Source: RDXT01 sp033762375 (GTDB lineage: Bacteria > Bacteroidota > Bacteroidia > J057). Taken from it: DNA of 64,000 nucleotides. The first letter of the stretch is position 1. Every line of letters starts with the position of its first letter. The DNA is taken from assembly GCA_033762375.1 (NCBI GenBank), contig JANRLQ010000002.1, positions 121,041-185,040 on the forward strand, in the 5' to 3' direction. This document shows, piece by piece, positions 47,096-56,300 of the stretch. The translations under genes and the position numbers were made by a program. The notes under the pieces are model-generated. The model was not told the DNA's origin and did no database searches. It was given only the letters and a program-made list of their open reading frames with translations.

Positions 47096-47848
47096 ATGCG
47101 ATACATACTCGACATTTCATACCGGGGTACCGCTTACGGCGGGTGGCAGTCTCAGCCCAATGCTCCCTCTGTCCAGGCAGCGCTGGAGCAGGCCCTGGCT
47201 ACGATCCTGCGGTCACCCGTATCTGTTACGGGGGCCGGCAGGACAGATGCAGGGGTACACGCCCGCCGTCAGATGGCACATTTTGACTGGGATGAACCCC
47301 TTACCGGCCGGATATTGGCCCGCGTGAACGGGGTATTGCCCCGTGACATCGCAGTGCATACCCTGTATGAAACCCCGGACCCGGCATTCAGCTGCCGCTT
47401 CACAGCCACGAGCCGGACCTACCGGTACCAGGTCAGCACCCGCAAGGCGCCCCTGCTCCCGGACCTGGCGGCGTGGGTCCGGTTCCCGCTGGATCCCGAC
47501 TCCATGAATGAAGGTGCTGCCTGGCTGATGTCGTATGAGTCCTTTGAGTCCTTTTGTAAGTCGCACTCGTACAATGACCATTTCCGGTGCCGGATAGACC
47601 GCGCACACTGGTATGCAGGCGAGGATGGGCTGCTGGTTTTTGAGATAACAGCCAACCGGTTCCTGCGCGGGATGGTGCGGGCGATTGTGGGCAGTCTGAT
47701 AGAAGTAGGCCGGGGTGTCCTGACGCCGGAGGACTTCCGGCGTATGATTGAGGCGCAGGACCGGCGTGCAGCAGGTCCTAATGCCCCGCCCGAGGGACTT
47801 TTCCTCTGGGATATCACCTATCCAGAAGGTACACTCAGGCCCGTATGA
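47096..47848 (+). CDS. truA: tRNA pseudouridine synthase A (second copy)
   Basis: 250 aa. DISYRGTAYGGWQSQ, catalytic Asp51 in GAGRTDAGVHA, and ANRFLRGMVRAIVGSLIEVGRG followed by APPEGLFLWDITYP, which is the usual Bacteroidota TruA pattern. It is only distantly similar to the copy at 37575, so the pair is not a recent duplication. It converges on selD with 12 bases between the stop codons and no terminator. Confidence 0.92.
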   Translation: MRYILDISYRGTAYGGWQSQPNAPSVQAALEQALATILRSPVSVTGAGRTDAGVHARRQMAHFDWDEPLTGRILARVNGVLPRDIAVHTLYETPDPAFSCRFTATSRTYRYQVSTRKAPLLPDLAAWVRFPLDPDSMNEGAAWLMSYESFESFCKSHSYNDHFRCRIDRAHWYAGEDGLLVFEITANRFLRGMVRAIVGSLIEVGRGVLTPEDFRRMIEAQDRRAAGPNAPPEGLFLWDITYPEGTLRPV

Positions 47849-47860
47849 TACGGGAGGGGG

Positions 47861-48901
47861 TTATTTCACGGTGATGAGGGCGTCCTCCCGCTCGGTCATG
47901 TACCCCAGACTGGTGAGTTCCAGGCCGAGGCCCCTCGCCAGTTGGATAAACTCGTTTTCATACTCCGATACGACTGCCACCAAAAGGCCCCCACTGGTCT
48001 GCGGATCACAGAGATAGGCGCGTACAACGCCCTCATCAACCCCGGTGATTTTATCCCCAAAACTCTCCCAGTTGCGGTTAGTGCCTCCGGGGATACACCC
48101 TTCTGTGATATACCCTTCCGACTCTGCGATACGGGGTACCTCCCGGTAGTGAACCACGGCGCTTGTGCGGGCCCCCTCACACATCTCCGAGAGGTGGCCC
48201 AGCAACCCAAATCCTGTCACGTCTGTCATGGCCTTGACGTAAGCATGGCGGGCAAAAATCTCACCGACCTTGTTGAGGGTGAGCATCCACCCGGTGGCCA
48301 GACCTTCATGTTCAGGCCGGAGTTTGCCTTTTTTCTGGGCGGTGGTCAGGATACCCACCCCGAGTGGTTTGGTGAGGAACAGTTTGTTTCCGGGCAGTGC
48401 CGTGCTGTTTTTGCGGATATTGGCAATATTTACCCGTCCAGAAACAGCCAGTCCAAAAATAGGCTCCGGGCTGTCTATGCTGTGACCGCCCGCAAGCGGG
48501 ATTCCGAGCTCACGGCATACCGCCCTGCTGCCTTCCAGTACCTGATTGGCGACAGCAGCAGGCAGTTTATCTATCGGCCAGCCCAGGATCGCCAGGGCCA
48601 GCATAGGGGTTCCTCCCATCGCATATACATCACTGATCGCGTTGACAGAGGCGATACGCCCAAAGTCATACGGATCATCTACGATAGGCATAAAAAAATC
48701 GGTGGTACTCACCAGGGCTGTACCATCTCCCAGGTCAAATACCGCCGCATCGTCTTTGGTCTCATGCCCTACGATCAGGTCTGGATGTGGAAGGGTAATA
48801 TGTCCGGCTTTGAGGATATGATCCAGGACACGGGGCGAAATTTTACATCCGCAACCTGCGCCGTGGCTGTACTGGGTGAGGCGGATCGGCTCAGCGTTCA
48901 T
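47861..48901 (-). CDS. selD: Selenide, water dikinase (selenophosphate synthetase)
   Basis: 346 aa from the ATG at 48901, which places the active-site Cys17 and Lys20 (YSHGAGCGCK) exactly as in E. coli SelD. A TTG start at 48937 is also open and overlaps the mnmH stop. DDAAVFDLGD is the nucleotide/metal motif, and DVTGFGLLGHLSEM and QTSGGLL are conserved. It makes selenophosphate from selenide and ATP. Here the redox residue is Cys, not selenocysteine. It lies directly after mnmH, so its product probably feeds tRNA selenation. Confidence 0.94.
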   Translation of the reverse strand: MNAEPIRLTQYSHGAGCGCKISPRVLDHILKAGHITLPHPDLIVGHETKDDAAVFDLGDGTALVSTTDFFMPIVDDPYDFGRIASVNAISDVYAMGGTPMLALAILGWPIDKLPAAVANQVLEGSRAVCRELGIPLAGGHSIDSPEPIFGLAVSGRVNIANIRKNSTALPGNKLFLTKPLGVGILTTAQKKGKLRPEHEGLATGWMLTLNKVGEIFARHAYVKAMTDVTGFGLLGHLSEMCEGARTSAVVHYREVPRIAESEGYITEGCIPGGTNRNWESFGDKITGVDEGVVRAYLCDPQTSGGLLVAVVSEYENEFIQLARGLGLELTSLGYMTEREDALITVK

Positions 48902-48933
48902 GGTAAAGGTTGGTTCTGAAAGATCGTGTGGTG

Positions 48934-49965
48934 TCAATGTGGCTGGGATATACGCAGGACGGTACGTGCTGTGGCGGGGGCATCGTCCTGAGCTACCGTC
49001 AGCCGGGTTACAAGATGTTGAGGTTTAAGCGAGATCGCAAAGGTATAGGCTTTATCGTAATAAGCCAGTACAATACGCGTACTTTCTTCAAGATCCCCTG
49101 CACGGTAGGCTTCCAGGGCCCGCTGGTACTGAAGCCCCCCCAGGCGGCGGCTGATACGCGCCAGCGCCGCTTCCATCTCTGACGGATCATGGGCTGCGTA
49201 CTCCTGCACCAGATGCCGGATACGAACCTCCTGGGGTATCTCAAGTATCACGGCCGGGGAGGCACACATTTGGTCCCAAAACGGCTTGGGGATAAATACC
49301 TTGCCGATGGATACACTCTCGTCCTCCACCCATACCGGCTGATCGGGATCCAGGCACATGAGCCTTGCATGCAGGTCGTTTTCAAACTGCTCGGTGGTAG
49401 GTTGTGGCAACTGGCCCAGGCTTCCGAAGGAGGATCCTTTATGATGCGCCAGTGCCTCCAGGTCTAGTATCTGACCGCCCTGATCGGCGATTGCCTGGAG
49501 ACAGGCTGTTTTGCCACTGCCGGTAGCCCCTCCCAGGATCCGTAGTTTCCAGGGGCGTGCCATCGTCGCCAGTACAGACTGGCGGTACGCTTTGTAGCCT
49601 CCCTGCAGGGTAGCCACCTTCATCCCGGTCGTCTGCCAGAGCAGGGCCATGTATTCGCTCCGCATGCCCCCCCGCCAGCAGTGGACCAGTATGGTGCCCC
49701 CCGGAGCCACCTCACGCACCTGCCGCACAAAAGCGGCCAGTTTAGGCCCCACCAGCTCCAATCCACGCAGGATTGCCGCATCACGGCTGACTTGTTTGTA
49801 CAGGGTGCCGACCGCTGCCCGCTCCTCATCGTCAAACAGGGGAATATTGACAGCGCCCGGGATATGCCCGTGCAGAAACTCCTGCGGAGAGCGTACATCT
49901 ATTACGGGTGTGTGGTCCACCTGTAAGCTGTGCCAGAAGTCGGATATGGGAAGTCGGGGAATCAA
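48934..49965 (-). CDS. mnmH: tRNA 2-selenouridine synthase
   Basis: 343 aa (SelU/YbbB). N-terminal rhodanese domain with catalytic Cys96 (HCWRGGMRS), followed by a P-loop domain (GGATGSGKT, ~145-153). It replaces sulfur by selenium in 2-thiouridine at the tRNA wobble position through a geranylated intermediate, using selenophosphate from SelD encoded next. It starts 48 bases after nuoH. Confidence 0.94.
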   Translation of the reverse strand: MIPRLPISDFWHSLQVDHTPVIDVRSPQEFLHGHIPGAVNIPLFDDEERAAVGTLYKQVSRDAAILRGLELVGPKLAAFVRQVREVAPGGTILVHCWRGGMRSEYMALLWQTTGMKVATLQGGYKAYRQSVLATMARPWKLRILGGATGSGKTACLQAIADQGGQILDLEALAHHKGSSFGSLGQLPQPTTEQFENDLHARLMCLDPDQPVWVEDESVSIGKVFIPKPFWDQMCASPAVILEIPQEVRIRHLVQEYAAHDPSEMEAALARISRRLGGLQYQRALEAYRAGDLEESTRIVLAYYDKAYTFAISLKPQHLVTRLTVAQDDAPATARTVLRISQPH

Positions 49966-50013
49966 CAGTTGTTTGTAATCAGAGGCCCTCTCGCAGATAC
50001 ACCGTCCGCCGGC

Positions 50014-51138
50014 TCAGAGCCAGGCGTATGTTTCAGCTAATTTCCAGCATGTGCTGATCAAAAACAAGACCAGTCCGGCTGGTGTCAGATATTTCCAGCA
50101 GAAGGTCATCAGTTGGTCGGCCCGCAGGCGGGGATAGGTCCACCGGACCCACATCTGCACCCAGACAAGGGCCAGCGACTTGATGAGTAACCACCCGAAT
50201 CCCCAGAGTGATCCGGACAAGGTACCTGCAGGACCCGACGTCCAGGCCGCCAGCGGGAGCTGAAACCCGCCAGGCAAGCTCAGATTGGGCAGCGGGGTAT
50301 TCCAGCCCCCCCAAAACAACGTAGCGCCCACGACACATACCAGGAGCATTTTGCCGTACTCTGCCAGAAATATCAGTGCAAAGCGCAGGCCTGAATACTC
50401 CACATGAAAGCCCGAGACCAGCTCAGACTCCGCCTCCGGAATATCAAACGGCGCCCGGTTGGTCTCTGCCAGGGTCGCCACAAAATACAACACAAACACC
50501 AGCAGAAGGTGCGGATACCGGATGATGCCCCAGGAGAGGATGCCGCCTGTCTGGGTTATGTCCCAGTACCCCAGCAGGCGCACCGGCTCGGGGCTGTAGA
50601 TCCCCTGGAGGAGGGTGATTTCCTGGAGGTCAAGTGTACCATACATCAACACCCCGGCCAGCATTGCCAGTGCCACCGGCGCTTCGTATGAGACGATCTG
50701 CGCGACGGCCCGGACTGCACCGAGGAGCGCATATTTATTGCCTGCTCCCCAGCCTGCCATGAGCAGCCCGATCACGTCTATGGCTACGATGCCCAGGATA
50801 TATAATACGCCGATGCTGATATGGCTGCCTGACATCCCCGGCCCGGGCGGCAATACCGCAAATCCAGCAAAGACAGCTACAAAAATCACCCCCGGTGCCA
50901 GGACAAACAACACACGGTCAGCCTGGGCGGGCACAATAGGCTCTTTGAGGACCAGCTTGATCACATCTGCCAGGGTCTGGAGTACGCCCCAGGGTCCGGT
51001 CTCCATCGGCCCCAGCCGGTCCTGGATAAAAGCGGACACCTTACGCTCCGCCCATACGCCCCAGAGCGTAAATACCGCCACGAAGCCCGCCGTGAGCGCT
51101 ACCTGCCATATAAACCCCAGGCTCAGGATGTCTTCCAT
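50014..51138 (-). CDS. nuoH: NADH-quinone oxidoreductase subunit H
   Basis: 374 aa from the ATG at 51138; the longer frame would run through the typA terminator. Eight helices with AERKVSAFIQDRLGP, GVLQTLADVIKLVLKE and ETNRAPFDIPEAESELVSGF, the best-conserved NuoH motifs. NuoH links the quinone site to the membrane arm of complex I. No other nuo gene is in this window: its neighbours are typA and mnmH, which is unusual because nuo genes normally form one cluster. Confidence 0.93.
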   Translation of the reverse strand: MEDILSLGFIWQVALTAGFVAVFTLWGVWAERKVSAFIQDRLGPMETGPWGVLQTLADVIKLVLKEPIVPAQADRVLFVLAPGVIFVAVFAGFAVLPPGPGMSGSHISIGVLYILGIVAIDVIGLLMAGWGAGNKYALLGAVRAVAQIVSYEAPVALAMLAGVLMYGTLDLQEITLLQGIYSPEPVRLLGYWDITQTGGILSWGIIRYPHLLLVFVLYFVATLAETNRAPFDIPEAESELVSGFHVEYSGLRFALIFLAEYGKMLLVCVVGATLFWGGWNTPLPNLSLPGGFQLPLAAWTSGPAGTLSGSLWGFGWLLIKSLALVWVQMWVRWTYPRLRADQLMTFCWKYLTPAGLVLFLISTCWKLAETYAWL

Positions 51139-51164
51139 GTGGCAAATAAACCACCTGCCGCGCA

Positions 51165-51199
51165 GAAAAAAAACACCCGGAAGCATCAGCTTCCGGGTG
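51165..51199 (-). terminator. Intrinsic terminator of typA
   Basis: Perfect 11-bp stem CACCCGGAAGC/GCTTCCGGGTG (51174-51199, loop ATCA), followed on the minus strand by eight T. It lies 20 bases after the typA stop and supports the shorter nuoH start. Confidence 0.88.
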
Positions 51200-51219
51200 A
51201 GCAGGTTATTCTACTGCTA

Positions 51220-53010
51220 TTAACTGCGTTTGCGCTCGTGTTCTTTGAGGTATATCTTGCGGAGACGGATCGAAGCAGGGGTAATCTCTACATACTCATC
51301 CTCCTGGATATACTCCAGCGCCTCCTCCAGCGAAAACCGGATGGCGGGCGGGAGCCGTACCTTTTCATCCGAAGCTGTGGTCCGGATGTTGGTAAGTTTT
51401 TTGGCCTTGGTCAGGTTTACGACCATGTCATCACCCCGGCTGTTTTCGCCGACGATCTGACCTTCGTAGATATTGTCCATCGGGTCCACAAAAAAACGTC
51501 CGCGGTCCTGGAGACGGTCGAGTGAATAGCCCAGCGCCTGGCCTCCCTCACCGGAGATCATGGAGCCATTAAACCGTTTGGGGATGTCACCTTTCCAGGG
51601 CTCGAAGTCCAGGAAGCGGTGTGACACAACGGCCTCACCTGCGGTGGCCGTCATGAGTTCGTTTCGGAGGCCGATGATGCCCCGTGCCGGGATTTTGAAG
51701 GTCAGGAACGTGCGTTCGCCGCGGCGCTCCATATTCGTCATTTCACCTTTGCGTTGGGTGACCGCATCAATCGCGCGTCCGGCTACATTGTCAGGCAGGT
51801 CAATGCGCAGCTCTTCGACTGGCTCACATTTTTTGCCGTCTATTTCTTTGACGATTACCTGCGGCTGGCCTACCTGGAGCTCATATCCCTCGCGGCGCAT
51901 GGTCTCGATCAGGATGGCGAGGTGCAGTACCCCCCGGCCAAATACCATAAAGGCATCAGCGGCATCTGTTTCCAGGACCCGGAGCGCCAGGTTTTTCTCC
52001 AGCTCCTTATCCAGGCGGTCTTTGAGGTGGCGGGAGGTAACAAATTTGCCCTCTTTTCCAAAAAACGGCGAGTTGTTGATGGTAAAGAGCATGCTCATCG
52101 TCGGCTCATCAATGCTGATCGGTGGCATGGCCTGGGGATTTTCGGGGTCGGTGACGGTGTCGCCGATCTCAAAATTTTCCAGTCCCACGAGGGCGCAGAT
52201 TTCGCCGGCATGGGCGACTTCTTCCTTCACCCGTCCCAGGCCTTCGAAAAGGAATAGCTCCTTGACCCGGGTTTTGACGACGGAGTTGTCACGCTTGACG
52301 AGGGCAATGGGCATATTTTCGCGGATGGTACCCTTGTAGATACGTCCGATCGCGATCCGGCCCACGTAGGCAGAAAAATCGAGCGACGTAATCTGCATCT
52401 GGGGCAGGCCCTCCTCTACCCGTGGGGGTGGGATATGGTCAATGATCTGCTCCATGAGGTAAGAGATGTCCTCCGTCGGCGTTTTCCAGTCCGGACCCAT
52501 CCAGTTGTTTTTGGCAGAACCAAACACTGTGGGGAAATCAAGCTGGTCTTCCGTCGCATTGAGTTCAAACATCAGCTCAAACACCCCTTCCTGCACCTCA
52601 TCGGGGCGACAGTTGGGTTTGTCCACCTTATTGATGACCACGATGGGCTTGAGTCCGAGTTGCAGGGCTTTCTGGAGCACAAAGCGGGTCTGGGGCATAG
52701 GCCCTTCAAAAGCGTCCACGAGGAGAAGTACCCCGTCGGCCATGTTCAGGACCCGCTCTACTTCCCCCCCAAAATCGCTGTGGCCGGGGGTGTCGATCAG
52801 GTTAAACTTGTAATCTTTGTAGCGAACGCTGGCGTTTTTGGCCAGAATCGTGATACCACGCTCCCGTTCCAGCTCATTGTTGTCCATGATAAGTTCGCCC
52901 GGTCGCTCATGTGATTTGAAGAGCTGTCCCATGACGAGCATTTTGTCCACGAGGGTGGTCTTCCCGTGGTCAACGTGTGCGATAATCGCGATGTTGCGGA
53001 GTTTCAGCAT
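51220..53010 (-). CDS. typA: Ribosome-associated GTPase TypA/BipA
   Basis: 596 aa from the ATG at 53010. A TTG at 53034 is also open but lies at the predicted transcript start. Motifs: AHVDHGKTTL (G1), DTPGHSDFGGEV (G3), NKVDKP (G4), and the TypA-specific C-terminus (GQIVGENSRGDDMVVNLTKAKKLTN in parts). It is a translation-factor GTPase needed for ribosome assembly and stress or cold adaptation. A full promoter and terminator bracket it as a single-gene unit. Confidence 0.95.
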   Translation of the reverse strand: MLKLRNIAIIAHVDHGKTTLVDKMLVMGQLFKSHERPGELIMDNNELERERGITILAKNASVRYKDYKFNLIDTPGHSDFGGEVERVLNMADGVLLLVDAFEGPMPQTRFVLQKALQLGLKPIVVINKVDKPNCRPDEVQEGVFELMFELNATEDQLDFPTVFGSAKNNWMGPDWKTPTEDISYLMEQIIDHIPPPRVEEGLPQMQITSLDFSAYVGRIAIGRIYKGTIRENMPIALVKRDNSVVKTRVKELFLFEGLGRVKEEVAHAGEICALVGLENFEIGDTVTDPENPQAMPPISIDEPTMSMLFTINNSPFFGKEGKFVTSRHLKDRLDKELEKNLALRVLETDAADAFMVFGRGVLHLAILIETMRREGYELQVGQPQVIVKEIDGKKCEPVEELRIDLPDNVAGRAIDAVTQRKGEMTNMERRGERTFLTFKIPARGIIGLRNELMTATAGEAVVSHRFLDFEPWKGDIPKRFNGSMISGEGGQALGYSLDRLQDRGRFFVDPMDNIYEGQIVGENSRGDDMVVNLTKAKKLTNIRTTASDEKVRLPPAIRFSLEEALEYIQEDEYVEITPASIRLRKIYLKEHERKRS

Positions 53011-53042
53011 ATAGGGGTGTCTGGACTTAGCCAATGACGGCG

Positions 53043-53074
53043 CAAAAGTACAGCTAAATTTCCGGATAAGCCAA
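53043..53074 (-). promoter_or_regulatory. typA promoter (Bacteroidota type)
   Basis: On the minus strand: TTG (53072-53074), 21 bases, TACTTTTG (53043-53050), a perfect match to TTG-N17-23-TAnnTTTG. Leader about 26 bases. Confidence 0.7.
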
Positions 53075-53277
53075 CCGGGCTACGCTTTTCCCGCGTGAAC
53101 CGCACAGGTTTTCAGCAGGTGCCCATGCCTGTACCATCGTTTTTTTTGGGGTAATGACCGATTTTTTAATACGGGCCTTCCTGAGTTATGGTTTTTTTTA
53201 TGTAATTTTAAACCTGGATTTTAGGTCTGTTCCGGCTCATACCCAACACACACTTGCTGTAACACAACCCTTGTAAA

Positions 53278-53306
53278 GACCTGCTGTTTGCTGTAGGTCA
53301 TTTTTT
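53278..53306 (+). terminator. Terminator-like hairpin in the leader of the PKD protein gene
   Basis: GACCT...AGGTC (53278-53299) followed after one base by TTTTTT (53301-53306). There is no upstream plus-strand gene to terminate, so if real it would act as an attenuator for the gene at 53367. The stem is only 5 bp with a 12-base loop. Confidence 0.3.
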
Positions 53307-53366
53307 CTTATGGTTGTATTAAATTCGTGTTACGCATTGTTAAGCTTCTGGAAACCCCTTTTCACC

Positions 53367-56300
53367 ATGCACATAGCTGTACTACGCAAGATGTTGCTGG
53401 CCGCGCTGCTGATCATTCTTTCAGCCGCCAGCCTGAAGGCCTCCCACTTTATGGGGGTTGATATTACCTACGAGTGTACAGGTCCCTGTACGTATCGGAT
53501 CTACCACAAAACCTACTATGACTGTTCTGGTGCGGCCATGGCCGGCAGTGTACCTGTGAGTACCTCCACCCCTCCACCGGCTCCCGGAACCGGCGATGTC
53601 ACGTTTACGGGTGCTGGTAACTGTACCCAGCCTACCCAGATCAGCAACTGGGTGTTTGTGAGCTACGATGAGGTGACGCCCATCTGCCCTACCCTGCTGA
53701 GTGCAGCGCCTAACCTGTACCCGACCAACTGCGAAGGCAATAACCCCAACCCGCCCCTCAATGGGGTAGCAGAAGTAGTCTATTACGCAGACTTCAACTT
53801 CTGTAACGTCAACTGTACACAGTACACCATCGGATGGGGCAACTGTTGCCGAAACGGGGCGATTGACTCCGGAGCCGGGAATGAAGGTATCTTCTCCGGC
53901 AGCACCGTGATCAACCTCAATATCACGCCCTGCAACAGCTCACCGACTTTCAACAACCCGCCCGTACCCTATATCTGCTCTGGTGACCTCTTCACCTTCA
54001 ACCAGGGCGCAACAGACCCGGACGGAGACTCCCTCTCGTATGAATTGGGCAACTGCTTTAATACCCAGGGGGCACCTGTCACGTATAATACCGGGTTTTC
54101 GCCGGCGCAACCCCTCGGCCCGACCTGGATCGTAAGCATCAACGGGCAGACCGGTGACATCACCATGACCCCTAACCCCAGCGGGAGTGAGGTCGTGGGT
54201 GTGATGTGTATTGTGGTCAAAGAGTGGCGGAACGGTGTCCTCATCGGGCAGGTAACCCGCGACATGCAGATCACGGTCATCGGCGGGTGCCAGTCGGGCA
54301 ACCCGGTCACCGGTGGTATCCAGGATGTCATCATCGGAGATGATGATGTACCTGCCTTCCCGCTGAGTTATAATGAAGCCCGGGTATGTGCCGGGGTGAA
54401 TATCTGCTTTGATATCCCGGTCATCCCGCAGGACACCTCGCTCAACTATACCATCACCTGGAACCAGGGGATACCCGGTGCGACCTTTACGGATGCGGCT
54501 AACCCGGCCATCTCCAATGTGATCACGGGCCCGTCCCCGATCGCGAGGTTCTGCTGGACCCCTCCTGCCAATGCGGCCGGCGCTTATTATTTTGTGGTCT
54601 CGGTCAATGACGACGGATGTCCCGTGCCGGGTTTCAACCAGTTTACGATCATCATTTATGTAGATGAAACCCTCGCTGCCTCGTCTGCCGCAGGCATCCC
54701 GATCGGCTGTAACCTGGTACAGCTCACGGCACTCCCCCAGTCCACGATACCGAGTCTGTATAATAATGTATTCCCGGTCACCAACTGGACCGGAAACGGA
54801 AACCTGAACTTTAACCCGTTCACGTCCGACTCCAGCTTCCAGCATTTGTACCCGGCGCCCAATACCTATTCGTTTACGCTGCAACTGGAGGACACCTTCG
54901 GCTGCAAAATCTCGATACCGGGCGTCGTGAACCTGACCACAGGGGCTACTGCCAATGCTGGTCCCGATGTGACGATCTGCTCCAGCTTTCCTTTCACGCT
55001 GGGTACGCCGGCAATACCGGGACAGTCTTATACCTGGAGCCCCGATACCATCATCAACAATACCGGTATCGCCCAGCCGACCTTTGAGTACCCGAACGAC
55101 AGCCTCACGATCAGCCAGTTTAACTATATCGTGCAGGTGACGGATGGGGTATGTACAACTTTTGACTATGTATCTGTCGTAGTCAATCCTGCCCTCTCCG
55201 GAGAGATTATCCCCGCTCAGCCTGCGGTGTGTATCGGTGACTCTGTGACCCTGACGGCAATCGGCAACCTCTCTGCGGGTTATACCTACCTCTGGAGCAC
55301 AGGAGATACGACGGCCAGCATCACCGTAGGCCCGACCACTCCTACCACGTACTCCGTGGTGATGTTTAACAACGGCTGCTCCAGCAGCCCGATCGAGGTG
55401 ACGGTGGATGTCAAGCTGGGCCCCGAAGCCCTGGTATCCGGCGACCTGAACATCTGTGTGAATGAGGGTACGACCCTTACTGCGGCAGGTGGGGTCAACT
55501 ACCTCTGGAGTGCTGGTTTTTTTGTCGGTAACTCCATCACCCTGGCCAGCATCACACAGGACAGTACCGTACTGGTGGTGGCCTTTGATTCACTGGGCTG
55601 CCCGGGTCTGCCTACGGCTGTGACCATTTCACCCTACCCTGCTCCGGTGCCGGACTTTGTGGCGGACTCTGTCTGCGAAAAACTGAGCACTTCCTTTACA
55701 GATGCCTCCAGCCTCAGCGCAGGCAATATTGTGAGCTGGAAATGGGACTTTGGAGATGGATCACCTGTCTCTACGGCCAATGACCCGCAACATGCGTATG
55801 CCACCCCGGGTACCTATACTGCCGAGCTGGCTGTTGTGACCGATGTGGGCTGCCGGGACTCTGTCTCTAAACAGATCGTGGTACATCCTACCCCTGACGC
55901 TGATTTTACCTTTACCAACGTCTGCGAAGGGCTGCCTAACCAGTTCTCCAACACCACAACCATTGAGCCGGGCGGGATTGTGGTGAATTATACCTGGGAC
56001 TATGGAGACAATACGCCCCAGGGTACCGGTCCCAATAGCGGCCACGTGTATGATACGTTTGGGTACTACAACGTCACCCTGACGGCCCTCACCAATTTTG
56101 GCTGTGCAGATAACCAGATCCGGACGGTGTTTACCCATCCTAATCCCGAAGCTGACTTCCGGGTGATCAGTGCCTGTGAAGACAGTCTCGTACTGGCCTC
56201 AACGGCCTCTGTGGTAGGGGGTAACCTCGACTATATCAGCGCCCTGAGCTGGGACTTTGGAGATGACCCCAATGACCCGCTCAACTTCTCCAATGCCATC

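Larger units (their letters stand above)
53011..53366. other. Divergent intergenic region, typA / PKD protein
   Basis: Holds the typA promoter on the minus strand and a terminator-like hairpin on the plus strand (53278-53306). Runs of T at 53135-53145 and 53190-53202 make the middle AT-rich. No clear plus-strand TAnnTTTG promoter was found and no other gene. Confidence 0.5.

Noticed and set aside
53940..54884. 314-codon open frame on the minus strand inside the PKD gene
   Set aside because: Arg/Gly/Asp-rich composition with no domain; it is antisense to a well-supported gene with good codon use.
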